Below, piece by piece: positions 18,453 through 25,878 of a stretch of DNA of 28,465 nucleotides (positions are counted from its first letter, which is position 1; every line of letters begins with the position of its first letter). The notes below the pieces were generated by a model. It saw nothing but the letters and a program-made list of their open reading frames with translations. It had not been told where the DNA came from and did not search any database. Source of the DNA: Oscillospiraceae bacterium (lineage in GTDB: Bacteria > Bacillota_A > Clostridia > Oscillospirales > Oscillospiraceae); contig CADADE010000026.1 in NCBI GenBank assembly GCA_902786615.1, forward strand, positions 1 to 28,465. Direction: 5' to 3'. Made by a program: the position numbers and the translations under genes.

Positions 18453-18629
18453 ATGAGCGAAAAGAAAACTCATGGCTCCAATCCCGGTGTCGGCTGCGAT
18501 GTGATTGCCTGCAAGTACAACACCGTCGATTGCCGCTGTGTGGCCGAGCGTATCAGCGTTCAGAACGAAAACGCCAGCACGAAGGGCGAGACCTACTGCT
18601 CGACCTTCTGTCCCCGCGGCAGCTGCTGA
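18453..18629 (+). CDS. Small Cys-rich DUF1540 protein
   Basis: A 58-residue peptide with seven cysteines (C15, C20, C27, C29, C49, C53, C58). The pattern C-x4-C-x-Y-N ... C-x-C-x4-I-x-V ... E-T-x-C-x3-F matches the DUF1540 family, short metal-binding-like proteins common in spore-forming Firmicutes; no function is established. The ATG at 18453 has GGGAGG 8 bases upstream. It is a single gene, divergent from the metallophosphoesterase, and a sigma-G/F-like promoter sits in front of it, which suggests forespore expression. The cysteine spacing would fit a zinc site or disulfide-linked coat material; both are inference. Confidence 0.85.
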   Translation: MSEKKTHGSNPGVGCDVIACKYNTVDCRCVAERISVQNENASTKGETYCSTFCPRGSC

Positions 18630-18635
18630 GCGATA

Positions 18636-18657
18636 CTCGCCCGATCCGGGCGGGTAC
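18636..18657 (+). terminator. Hairpin after the DUF1540 gene, weak terminator candidate
   Basis: CGCCCG (18638-18643) and CGGGCG (18647-18652) pair around a 3-base loop, extended by flanking TAC/GTA. No T tract follows, so termination is uncertain. Confidence 0.35.
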
Positions 18658-18696
18658 ATACTGATATTGTATGTGCGTAGTTTATGTCAGGCTCTA

Positions 18697-18850
18697 AGCT
18701 CCCTTTGCGAAAGGGAGCTGTCACAGCCGATCTCCCGCGAGGCTGTGACTGAGGGATCGGCCGAACTGTGAAAAGCTTAAACAAAGCCTTGCGCAAATTC
18801 TGTTTCGATCCCTCCGGCCTTCGGCCACCTTCCTTTTTCCAAAGGGAGGT
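18697..18850. repeat. Hairpin-rich intergenic repeat of the type dispersed in gut Clostridia
   Basis: AGCTCCCTTT-GCG-AAAGGGAGCT (18697-18719) is a perfect 10-bp hairpin. It is followed by CACAGCC/GGCTGTG (18722-18728 with 18741-18747), an arm GAGGGATCG that pairs with CGATCCCTC (about 18806-18814), and GGCC-TTC-GGCC (18816-18826). CAAAGGGAG at 18840-18848 complements CTCCCTTTG at the left end, so the unit has inverted termini. No gene is seen in 18630-18893; the unit itself resembles, from memory, a non-coding repeat found many times in Oscillospiraceae genomes. Confidence 0.7.
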
Positions 18851-18893
18851 CGAATTTAGGATCAGCTGATTTAAGCTGATGCGAACATCAATA

Positions 18894-19262
18894 TTAATAG
18901 GAAAACGCGTTTTCGAGGTGGCGGATCGTAGGAAAGACAGTATCCGTCCCCTTCGGCGCGTAAATCTCGATTACATCAAAACGCGGCTGCTTTTCGCAGC
19001 CGGTCTTTATGAGCCAATACTCCGCCGCGCGGATCACGCGCTGCTGCTTGGAATAGGTGACAAATTCCCGCGCCTCGCCGAAGTCCGCGTTCTTGCGCAG
19101 CTTGACCTCCACAAAGACGACAAAAGCGCCTTTGGCGGCAATGATATCGATCTCACCCTGACGGCAGCGGAAATTGCGCCCCAGGATGCTGTACCCGCGC
19201 AGGCGCAGATAACGGGCGGCGCGCTCTTCCCCCCAGTCGCCGAGCTCTTTCTTCTCGCTCAT
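18894..19262 (-). CDS. yraN: YraN family (UPF0102) endonuclease-like protein
   Basis: A 122-residue protein of the UPF0102/YraN family, which has a PD-(D/E)XK nuclease-like fold. Diagnostic sequence is G-x2-GE-x2-A-x2-YL at the start (LGDWGEERAARYL), the RNFRCRQGEIDIIA block with the putative active-site GEID, and VFVEVKLRKN with the E-x-K motif; RFDVIEI follows. A role in DNA processing is suspected for the family but not shown. The ATG at 19262 overlaps the rnhB stop as ATGA with no Shine-Dalgarno, so it is likely coupled to rnhB. It is the last gene of the lepB-rbgA-rnhB-yraN operon. Confidence 0.92.
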   Translation of the reverse strand: MSEKKELGDWGEERAARYLRLRGYSILGRNFRCRQGEIDIIAAKGAFVVFVEVKLRKNADFGEAREFVTYSKQQRVIRAAEYWLIKTGCEKQPRFDVIEIYAPKGTDTVFPTIRHLENAFSY

Positions 19263-19861
19263 TTGTACAGCTTTTTCAGAAAGCTCATCCGGTGGATGGG
19301 CGATGGGCCGTACTCCCGAAGCGCGTCATAGTGGAGCTTCGTGCCGTAACCCTTGTGCTGCTCGAAGTGATAAGCGGGATAGCGTTCAGCCATCTCGAGC
19401 ATATAGCGGTCTCGCGTGACCTTGGCCAGCACCGAGGCCGCGGCGATGTCCGCGCATTTCGCGTCCCCCTTGACGACGCAGCGGTTTTTTACCGTGACGC
19501 CCGTGCTGCGGTTGCCGTCAATGAGCGCAAGCTCAGGCTGGGGGTTTAGCTTTGCAAGCGCCCGGTTCATGGCGAGGAAGGTCGCGTTCAGGATATTCAG
19601 CTCTTCGATCTCCTCCACGCTCGCAAAGGCGACGCCGAAGCTGATCGCCTGCTCACAGATGGGGTCATAAAGAGCCTCGCGCTTTTTTTCGCTGAGCTTT
19701 TTGGAGTCGTCCAGCCCCGCGATCACAAGATTGCGCGGCAGGATCACCGCCGCGGCGCATACCGGCCCCGCCAGGGGGCCGCGGCCCGCCTCGTCCACAC
19801 CGCAGAGAAGAGTCCAGCCCTCGTCGTATATCTCATTTTCCAGCGTCCAGAGCTCTGTCAT
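19259..19861 (-). CDS. rnhB: Ribonuclease HII
   Basis: A 200-residue RNase HII that cuts the RNA strand of RNA-DNA hybrids and single ribonucleotides in DNA. The GVDEAGRGPLAGP motif near residue 21 supplies the first acidic pair, ALIDGNR near 112 the next aspartate, and AAASVLAKVTRDRYM near 140-154 the last one; YHFEQHKGYGT is also conserved. The ATG at 19861 has GGAG about 8 bases upstream; it overlaps the end of rbgA by 29 bases in another frame, and no later methionine precedes the active site. The rbgA-rnhB-yraN order is widely conserved in Firmicutes. Confidence 0.95.
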   Translation of the reverse strand: MTELWTLENEIYDEGWTLLCGVDEAGRGPLAGPVCAAAVILPRNLVIAGLDDSKKLSEKKREALYDPICEQAISFGVAFASVEEIEELNILNATFLAMNRALAKLNPQPELALIDGNRSTGVTVKNRCVVKGDAKCADIAAASVLAKVTRDRYMLEMAERYPAYHFEQHKGYGTKLHYDALREYGPSPIHRMSFLKKLYK

Positions 19862-20726
19862 CCGGCATCTCCAAAGTCAGTCTTCCAAGCTTGCCCTCAT
19901 GGTATTCCTTGAGAAGGGTGTTCGCCATACGCTCGATATCATACTCCCCGCGGGAGAGGAGAAAGCCGCGCTTTTTCGCCGCCTGCTCCAACAGCTCGAA
20001 GCCGTTGAGCGCTGGGTCCGGCTCCAGCTTATAGCGCTCGCGCAGCGCGTCCGGATAATTGTCCCGCAGGCGCAGCATGAAGTTTGCGCCCAGCGTCTCC
20101 TTGTCCAGCACATCGGCCTTGATGGCGTTCGTGATGGCGAGCAGCTCTCCCACCTCCTGGCTGTCAAACTTCGGCCAGAGGATGCCGGGGGTGTCCAGCA
20201 GGTCAAGCCCCGCGTCGATGCTGATCCACTGTCTGCCGCGCGTGACGCCGGGCTTGTCCCCGGCGATGGCGGCCTTGCGGCCCGCGACCTTGTTGATAAA
20301 GGTCGATTTGCCGACGTTCGGAATGCCGAGGATCATCACGCGCAGCGCACGTCCCACCTGCCCCTTGGCCTCATACTCCCGGAGCTTCTCACTGAGGAGA
20401 CTGCGCACGGCAGGGACAAAACCGTTCACGCCCTTGCCTGTGCGGGCGTCGGTCTCCAGAATGGAGATCCCCTGCTTCTGGAAGAACTGCCGCCAGCGCT
20501 TTGTCGCCTCCGGGTCCGCCAGATCGCAGCGGTTGAGGATCACAAGACGGGGCTTGCCGCCCGCGAGCCTGTCAATATCGGGGTTGCGGCTGGCTGACGG
20601 GATGCGCGCGTCCAAAATTTCGCATACCGCGTCCACCAGCTTCAGGTTTTCTTCGATCATCCGCTGGGCCTTGGTCATATGACCGGGGAACCATTGGATG
20701 TTCATTTTCTCCATGCCGTCCGTCAT
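19833..20726 (-). CDS. rbgA: Ribosome biogenesis GTPase RbgA (YlqF)
   Basis: A 297-residue circularly permuted GTPase required for 50S subunit maturation. The motif order is permuted as expected: G4 (LNRCDL) near residue 65, then G1 (GIPNVGKST) near 125-133, then G3 (DTPG) near 170. The N-terminal signature IQWFPGHMTKAQRMI is diagnostic. The ATG at 20726 was chosen because it overlaps the lepB stop as ATGA; ATGs 12 and 21 bases further on are alternatives and have slightly different spacing. There is no strong Shine-Dalgarno, so it is probably coupled to lepB. The 3' end overlaps rnhB by 29 bases. Confidence 0.94.
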   Translation of the reverse strand: MTDGMEKMNIQWFPGHMTKAQRMIEENLKLVDAVCEILDARIPSASRNPDIDRLAGGKPRLVILNRCDLADPEATKRWRQFFQKQGISILETDARTGKGVNGFVPAVRSLLSEKLREYEAKGQVGRALRVMILGIPNVGKSTFINKVAGRKAAIAGDKPGVTRGRQWISIDAGLDLLDTPGILWPKFDSQEVGELLAITNAIKADVLDKETLGANFMLRLRDNYPDALRERYKLEPDPALNGFELLEQAAKKRGFLLSRGEYDIERMANTLLKEYHEGKLGRLTLEMPDDRALDAGK

Positions 20727-21298
20727 TTGATCACGCGCAGGACAGACAGCGGATAGATCACGCAATAGGCCCGGCCCAGAATGAGGCGGGTATCCAGCAT
20801 GCCGATCTCGGACTTGCGGCTGTCCACAGAGGCGTTGCGGTTGTCGCCCATGACGAACACGCAGCCCTCCGGCACGGTCTTGGGGCCGATGAAGTCAAGC
20901 TTGTTGTAGGTCAGGTCGTTGATATAGCTCTCCGCCAGCGGCTCGCCGTCTATGTAGACGATGCCGTTTGCAAAGTCCATATTGATCTCCTGCCCCTCGG
21001 TTGCGATCACGCGTTTGACGAGGGCGCGGTTGGGGTCGTACTCGTTCTTCTTGAAGACGACCACATCCCCGGCTTTGGGCTTATACAGCAGGCCGGAGAC
21101 GAGCATCTTGTCGCCGTTGTGCAGTGTCGGCACCATGGAGGAGCCCACCACGTCGATCACATGAAACACAAAGGCGAACAGAAGCACGCACACCGCCAGC
21201 GCGAACAGCAGGCACAGGATCCAGTCATAAAGCTCCTTGCTTGCCGCGTGGGGATCGGGCGCCTGGCCCGCCGTCTGTTTTTTTAACTCTTTAGCCAT
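20723..21298 (-). CDS. lepB: Type I signal peptidase
   Basis: A 191-residue signal peptidase I that removes signal peptides from secreted proteins on the outer face of the membrane. One transmembrane helix is visible at about residues 26-48. The catalytic serine is S54 in GSSMVPTL and the general base is K95 in LVKRVIA; the conserved GDNRNASVDSR box is near the C-terminus. The ATG at 21298 has AAGGTGG upstream; in-frame ATGs further upstream lie in the promoter region and are not used. It is the first gene of the operon with rbgA, rnhB and yraN. In Firmicutes lepB usually follows rplS directly, but here a glycan cassette separates them. Confidence 0.95.
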   Translation of the reverse strand: MAKELKKQTAGQAPDPHAASKELYDWILCLLFALAVCVLLFAFVFHVIDVVGSSMVPTLHNGDKMLVSGLLYKPKAGDVVVFKKNEYDPNRALVKRVIATEGQEINMDFANGIVYIDGEPLAESYINDLTYNKLDFIGPKTVPEGCVFVMGDNRNASVDSRKSEIGMLDTRLILGRAYCVIYPLSVLRVIK

Positions 21299-21328
21299 TT
21301 CTGATACCACCTTCTTAGAAGTCATTGT

Positions 21329-21357
21329 ATTATACATCAAAACCTTCGGCGCGGCAA
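21329..21357 (-). promoter_or_regulatory. Sigma-A promoter for lepB operon
   Basis: On the minus strand TTGCCG (21357-21352) and a perfect TATAAT (21334-21329) are 17 bases apart, about 30 bases before the lepB start codon. The match is strong and explains why lepB no longer needs rplS transcription. Confidence 0.8.
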
Positions 21358-21382
21358 CTGTTTTTCTCCATCTCGCTCCGGC

Positions 21383-21412
21383 TTGCAAATCCCTGCGCGG
21401 CTGTGGTATCAT
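21383..21412 (+). promoter_or_regulatory. Promoter for the plus-strand glycosyltransferases
   Basis: TTGCAA (21383-21388) and TATCAT (21407-21412) are 18 bases apart. The -10 box covers the in-frame ATG at 21411, so that ATG cannot be in the mRNA, which supports the TTG start at 21438. Confidence 0.6.
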
Positions 21413-21437
21413 GGCAGTGAGAAAAGAGGTGCTGCGC

Positions 21438-22421
21438 TTGAAGCTGAGTATTGTCATCCCGGTCTATAATACGCGGGAGTATCTGCCCGCCTGCCTCGAC
21501 TCGGTGATCGTTCCGGGGCTTTGCGATTATGAAATCGTCCTCGTAAACGACGGCTCTACCGACGATTCCGGGGTCATTGCGGCAGCCTATGCCGCGCGTT
21601 GCCCGCAGCTTATCCGCCTCATCACGACCGAGAACGGGGGCCTCGGCGCGGCACGCAATGTGGGGATCGAGAACGCCCGGGGGGAGTTTCTCTTCTTTCT
21701 CGACAGCGATGACCGCCTTGTCCCCGGCGCGCTGCCGGAAATGATGGCGGAGTTAAAACCAGATCGGGATATGATCCTGTTCGACTTTCTCTCCGTCCGG
21801 CCTGACGGGACAGTGATTGAAAGGCTCAAGGGCTCCGAAAAAAAGGGGCCGCTCAGTCTCGCGTCCTGCCCGGAGCTTCTGATGGAATACCCCTCGGCCT
21901 GCAACAAGCTCTGCCGACGGGAGCTGTTTACAAAAAGCGCCGTCCGCTTTCCCGGACGTGTCTGGTATGAGGATCTGCGCACAATGCCGAAGCTCTATCT
22001 CTGGACGGAGAAGATCTTTGCCGTTGACAGGGCCTGGTATCAGTATGTGACGCGCCCCGGCTCCATTACCAACAGCGCGAATCTGGAGCGGAATCTGGAA
22101 ATCATCGACGCGGCGGACGATCTTGCAGGCTATTACAAAGCAATGGGGATGTATGAAAAGTACCGCGATCAGCTTGCCTATGTGACCTTTTATAACGTTT
22201 TCCTGGCAGCCTCCATGCGCGTCTGCACTTCGGACCCCAAAAGCCCCGTCCTGCCCGCGCTGCGGGAGGCGCTTTTGGCGCGCTTCCCGGATTTTGCCGA
22301 AAACCCCTATGTCCGTTCGATGCCGGCAAAGCATAAGCTGCTCTCGGCGCTTTTGCTCCGCGGCCGCTGTCAGGAAGCCGCGGCGCTCATGAATCTTAAG
22401 TCTGTGCTGAAAAAACGCTGA
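21438..22421 (+). CDS. Family 2 glycosyltransferase (first of tandem pair)
   Basis: A 327-residue inverting GT-A glycosyltransferase that would add a sugar from a nucleotide-sugar donor to a glycan acceptor at the inner membrane face. The domain begins with KLSIVIPVYNTREYL, has VNDGSTDDSG near residues 37-46, GGLGAARNVGIENARG near 67-82 and the metal-binding DSDD at 89-92; the C-terminal part holds the RFPGRVWYEDL block. No transmembrane helix is seen. TTG at 21438 is chosen because it gives the standard GT2 start, AAGAGGTG lies 6-8 bases upstream, and an earlier ATG falls inside the -10 box. The next gene is a close paralogue 12 bases downstream. Donor and acceptor are unknown. Confidence 0.87.
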   Translation: MKLSIVIPVYNTREYLPACLDSVIVPGLCDYEIVLVNDGSTDDSGVIAAAYAARCPQLIRLITTENGGLGAARNVGIENARGEFLFFLDSDDRLVPGALPEMMAELKPDRDMILFDFLSVRPDGTVIERLKGSEKKGPLSLASCPELLMEYPSACNKLCRRELFTKSAVRFPGRVWYEDLRTMPKLYLWTEKIFAVDRAWYQYVTRPGSITNSANLERNLEIIDAADDLAGYYKAMGMYEKYRDQLAYVTFYNVFLAASMRVCTSDPKSPVLPALREALLARFPDFAENPYVRSMPAKHKLLSALLLRGRCQEAAALMNLKSVLKKR

Positions 22422-22433
22422 CGGGAGGCATGT

Positions 22434-23426
22434 ATGAAAAAGCTCAGTATTATTATCCCGGTCTACAATGTGGAAAAATATCTGCCCAAATGCCTGGATT
22501 CGCTGCTTGACGAGACGGTAAAGGATTATGAGATCATCCTCGTAAACGACGGCTCCACGGACGGCTCCCTCACCGTCGCTGAGGGCTACCGGGCTCGTTA
22601 CCCCGAACTCTTCACCGTGATCACGACGGAAAACCGGGGACAGGGACACGCCCGCAACGTGGGGATCGAGAATGCGCATGGCGAATTCCTGTACTTTATC
22701 GACAGCGACGATTATCTGACGGACGGCGGCCTTCGCGGTATCGCGTCCTGTCTCGGCAGAGATTTTGATATCTGCATCTTCGATTCCATCGCCGTCAATG
22801 TGGAGGGCAAGGAGCTCAAGTACATGAAGGGCTGCGACCGGGATCACGACCTGAATCTGCAAGATTATCCCGGCCTGATTTTACAGGGGCCCGACGTCTG
22901 GAACAAAATTTTCCGCCGCAGTCTCTTTCTCGAAAGCGGTGTGCGCTTCCCCTCCGGCGTCTGGTTTGAGGATCTCTGCACAGTGCAGAAGCTCTATTTC
23001 TACACCGACAAGGTGATCTATATTCCCGTCGCCTGGCACCGCTATTTGCAGCGCTACGACTCCGTGACCAATACGCGCAAGGTGCTGCGGAATCTGGAGA
23101 TCATCCCGGCGGTAGACGATGTGGTCGCGTTCTATCGTGAACACGGACTCGGAGAGCGGCTTCGGGACGAGCTGGAATTCCTCGCCTTTTACTGTCAGTT
23201 TCTCACAAGCTCAGTGCGCGTGAATCTCTGCGACTGGCGCTCTCCGGTGCAGGAGGAGCTGATGCGAAACTTTCTCGAAAAGTTCCCTCAATATGAAGAG
23301 AATCCTTACGTTCAGCGCATGAGCCGCCGCCACAGGCTGCTCACCCGGTTGCTGATGAACAGGCGGCGCTTCGCCGTGCATGTCCTCATGAAAGCCAACA
23401 ATCTATTAAAGACCAAGAAAGTATAA
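22434..23426 (+). CDS. Family 2 glycosyltransferase (second of tandem pair)
   Basis: A 330-residue GT2 enzyme with the same layout as its upstream neighbour: KKLSIIIPVYNVEKYL, VNDGSTDGS, GQGHARNVGIENAHG and DSDD at about 90-93, followed by a region with GVRFPSGVWFEDL. The two proteins align along nearly their whole length, so the pair probably arose by tandem duplication and then diverged in sugar or linkage specificity. The ATG at 22434 has GGGAGG about 6 bases upstream. A bidirectional terminator follows directly, overlapping its stop codon. The basic C-terminus (RRHRLLTRLLMNRRR) could lie along the membrane; this is inference. Confidence 0.9.
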   Translation: MKKLSIIIPVYNVEKYLPKCLDSLLDETVKDYEIILVNDGSTDGSLTVAEGYRARYPELFTVITTENRGQGHARNVGIENAHGEFLYFIDSDDYLTDGGLRGIASCLGRDFDICIFDSIAVNVEGKELKYMKGCDRDHDLNLQDYPGLILQGPDVWNKIFRRSLFLESGVRFPSGVWFEDLCTVQKLYFYTDKVIYIPVAWHRYLQRYDSVTNTRKVLRNLEIIPAVDDVVAFYREHGLGERLRDELEFLAFYCQFLTSSVRVNLCDWRSPVQEELMRNFLEKFPQYEENPYVQRMSRRHRLLTRLLMNRRRFAVHVLMKANNLLKTKKV

Positions 23427-23458
23427 AGCGGAGGAAAACTTCCCCCGTTTTATACTCT
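23420..23458. terminator. Bidirectional terminator overlapping two converging stop codons
   Basis: GTATAAA (23421-23427) pairs with TTTATAC (23448-23454), extended inward by an imperfect CGG/CCG and GGA/TCC stem. The plus-strand gene stops at 23424-23426 and the minus-strand gene at 23450-23452, so both TAA codons are part of the stem; CTCTCTTTTT follows on the plus strand. Confidence 0.65.
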
Positions 23459-24385
23459 CTTTTTCACGTTAAGAATAAACTGCGCAAGTCTCTCCATGCC
23501 GTGGTAATTCAGGAACATGATGATCCTGCGGTTTCTGGCCTCGGCCTGATAGCTTTTGCATTGCGTGAGCTTCGGCACATTCCGGTGGGCATAATCCCGA
23601 AACGCGCGGATGACACTGTCCCGGTCCGGCGCGGTCTGCTGCGCAAGGCGGCTGATGGAGTCGAGCAGCACATGGTTGATGACGAAGAAGGAAAAATCCT
23701 CTTCCCTGCCCGCGGCGCGCATTTCCGGCTCGAGCATGTCCATGATTTTGAGCATATCGAGGTTTTTCGCGGCGTTATTGTTGTGCATGGTGGATTCCTG
23801 CCCGCGGCGGTAGACATACAGCGCTTCCCGCAGGTATTCCGTGCGCTTAGAGCGCAGGAGCATGATGGCAGAAAAATAAAAATCCTCATACCACAGCCCC
23901 TCCGGAAAGCGCAGCTCTCCGATCAGGGCCCTGCGGAAAATTTTGTTGCAGGAGGAGCCCGCCGAACTGAGAGGGTGATCCTGAAAGCTCGCGGGAAGCA
24001 CTCGCTCGGCGCCGTCGGCGCAGTGTTCCAGAAAATCGCAGACCACGATATCCGCGCCGGTCGCTTCTGCCCGATCCAGGAGCTTTTTGTACATGTCCGG
24101 CTTTACCCAGTCGTCGCTGTCCACAAAGCCCACATAATCGCCCTTCGCTAACGGCAGCGCCAGATTGCGCGCCCGGCCCTGCCCGCCGTTTTCGGTGCGC
24201 AGGCAGCGGATCCTGTCGGGTCTCTCTGCGGCATAGCGCTCGCAGATTTCGCCGGAGCGATCCCTGGAGCCGTCGTCGACGAGGATGATTTCCATATCCG
24301 AAAGCTCCTGACCGAGAAGCGAATCCACGCATTCGGCAAGGTAGGGCTCCACATTGTAAACCGGAACAATAACGCTCAGTTTCAT
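23450..24385 (-). CDS. Family 2 glycosyltransferase
   Basis: A 311-residue GT2 enzyme: KLSVIVPVYNVEPYL at the start, VDDGSRDRSGEIC near 36-48, GGQGRARNLALPLAKG and DSDDWV at about 89-94, then LRFPEGLWYEDFYF. It belongs to the same subfamily as the two plus-strand genes but is more divergent. The ATG at 24385 overlaps the upstream membrane-protein stop as ATGA and has a GGAGAGGAG run upstream; the long open frame before it lies inside that other gene. It is the last gene of the minus-strand glycan operon and likely adds a sugar to the same polymer. Confidence 0.9.
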   Translation of the reverse strand: MKLSVIVPVYNVEPYLAECVDSLLGQELSDMEIILVDDGSRDRSGEICERYAAERPDRIRCLRTENGGQGRARNLALPLAKGDYVGFVDSDDWVKPDMYKKLLDRAEATGADIVVCDFLEHCADGAERVLPASFQDHPLSSAGSSCNKIFRRALIGELRFPEGLWYEDFYFSAIMLLRSKRTEYLREALYVYRRGQESTMHNNNAAKNLDMLKIMDMLEPEMRAAGREEDFSFFVINHVLLDSISRLAQQTAPDRDSVIRAFRDYAHRNVPKLTQCKSYQAEARNRRIIMFLNYHGMERLAQFILNVKKRV

Positions 24386-25878
24386 ACCCACTCTCCTCTC
24401 CAAGTACTCACGCGCCCGACGGGCCGCACCGCCGCCTGATAATGGATCAGTCCCAGAACCAGGGCAAGGTAGAAGGATACATTCGGCCTTCTCAGCACCG
24501 CGCCGGAATACTGGGCAATGCCGAGCAGCAGCACGAGTGTGACAAAGAGGATGAAGTTGTCCGCCGTAAAGCTGTTTTTGAAATCGCGCAGCAGACGGCG
24601 CAGCATCAAAAGCACGAACCAGAGGATAAACAGCACATAGGCCGCAAAGCCCACATAGCCGAAGTAATAGAACACGGCGGGCCAGTCGTTCTCCAAATCC
24701 ACGCCCCCGTAATTCCAGGCGGCGGAGATGTCGATGCCGAAGAGCTTCGTCAGCGTATCGCTGTGATCCCACATGAGGGAGACAAAGGCTCTTTTCAGAT
24801 TGCGGGTATTGAGCAGGATGTTTGCGTCCGTGGTGAAATCGTACTTTGCCATGATCTCGTCAATGTCGTACATTTCAAACATCCCCGGCGACAGGATCCA
24901 CAGGCACTTCCAGTAGTAATCCTCATACAGCGTGTGGATTTCGGGATCGTTCAGGATCTGTTCTTTTGTGAGGGTGTTGGGATCAAAGCCCCACCTGTCG
25001 GCGTCCTCGGTAAACTCGCCCTCGGTTTTATCCATGAAGGCGCTCTGTTCCAGCCGTATCTTGTATTTCGGCGTGAGCGGATAGGCCGCGGCGGAGACAA
25101 GCGAGACCGCGACCAGCACCAGCACCGCGAAACGGTTGACCGCGCAGCCGCGCACCAGATGCTCCAGCGGGAGAAAGAGCGCAAAGCCCAGCATAATGAG
25201 GAAAATGGAGAGATAGCAGGTCATGGTGCCGTTGATGATAAGGCAGAGCGCTGAGAGCGCGGGCACCAGGATATTCACGATTTTCTTGTCCGATTTCACG
25301 GCGCAGAACACCGCAAACGCCGCCAGCACGACAAGGATCGTACTGTTGGCCGTGCGGTTGTCGTCGATGACCCAACCGCTGATCCCGAGCCCCTCGCCAT
25401 AGGTGATGTTGGCTGTACCCGTCACAATGGAGAGAAAGAGCGCAAGCGCCGTGATCCCCGCGGCAAAGAACAGACCCCAGTAGGCCTGGTTTCTGGTCTG
25501 CGTATTGCGGATGGAGAAGGCAAAGCACACGGCCATCACCGGCATATGCGCCATCTTGGCGGTATAGGAGATCTCATACCTGAGATCCGCCGCGCCGATG
25601 CGCATGACGTTCCAGAGATGCAGCAGACAAACAAGGCCGACCCCGCCGAGGCAGAGCAGCAGGCGCAGCTTCTGTTTCCGCTCCGGCAGGATGAGCAGCA
25701 GCGTGAGCGGGAAGGCCACCATCACGATGAGGCGCAGAAAGCCAGCGAAGGTCCCGTCGGGGCTTCTGGTCCAGAACGCGACAATGTCCAGGATCGGCTG
25801 CAGGAGGATCAGCACCATCAGCCAGTGATTGGAAAAGAACTGCCTCGCGGTATTTCTTTGTAACATTCTCTCTTTCAT
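24382..25878 (-). CDS. O-antigen ligase/polymerase-like membrane protein
   Basis: A 498-residue integral membrane protein with about 11-12 hydrophobic helices and one large extracytoplasmic loop (roughly residues 275-395, rich in acidic and aromatic residues). This layout, together with its place between glycosyltransferases, matches the O-antigen ligase/Wzy polymerase superfamily; motif-level identity is weak, so the choice between polymerase and ligase cannot be made. The ATG at 25878 overlaps the upstream glycosyltransferase stop as ATGA, with GGTGAT upstream. In a cell with a single membrane the product could polymerise a capsule or teichuronic-type chain or attach it to the wall. No flippase is encoded in the window. 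Confidence 0.75.
   Translation of the reverse strand: MKERMLQRNTARQFFSNHWLMVLILLQPILDIVAFWTRSPDGTFAGFLRLIVMVAFPLTLLLILPERKQKLRLLLCLGGVGLVCLLHLWNVMRIGAADLRYEISYTAKMAHMPVMAVCFAFSIRNTQTRNQAYWGLFFAAGITALALFLSIVTGTANITYGEGLGISGWVIDDNRTANSTILVVLAAFAVFCAVKSDKKIVNILVPALSALCLIINGTMTCYLSIFLIMLGFALFLPLEHLVRGCAVNRFAVLVLVAVSLVSAAAYPLTPKYKIRLEQSAFMDKTEGEFTEDADRWGFDPNTLTKEQILNDPEIHTLYEDYYWKCLWILSPGMFEMYDIDEIMAKYDFTTDANILLNTRNLKRAFVSLMWDHSDTLTKLFGIDISAAWNYGGVDLENDWPAVFYYFGYVGFAAYVLFILWFVLLMLRRLLRDFKNSFTADNFILFVTLVLLLGIAQYSGAVLRRPNVSFYLALVLGLIHYQAAVRPVGRVSTWRGEWV

Noticed and set aside
18656..18674. Small hairpin ACATAC/GTATGT after the DUF1540 gene as a terminator or RNA gene
   Set aside because: Only a 6-bp AT-rich stem without a T tract; too weak to support either.
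18861..18880. ATCAGCT/AGCTGAT inverted repeat beyond the yraN stop as its terminator
   Set aside because: The 7-bp stem lacks a following T tract on the minus strand; it could be the edge of the neighbouring repeat.
21237..21437. An N-terminal extension of the first GT2 gene beginning near 21237
   Set aside because: The extra sequence overlaps lepB and both promoters and has no similarity to GT2 enzymes.
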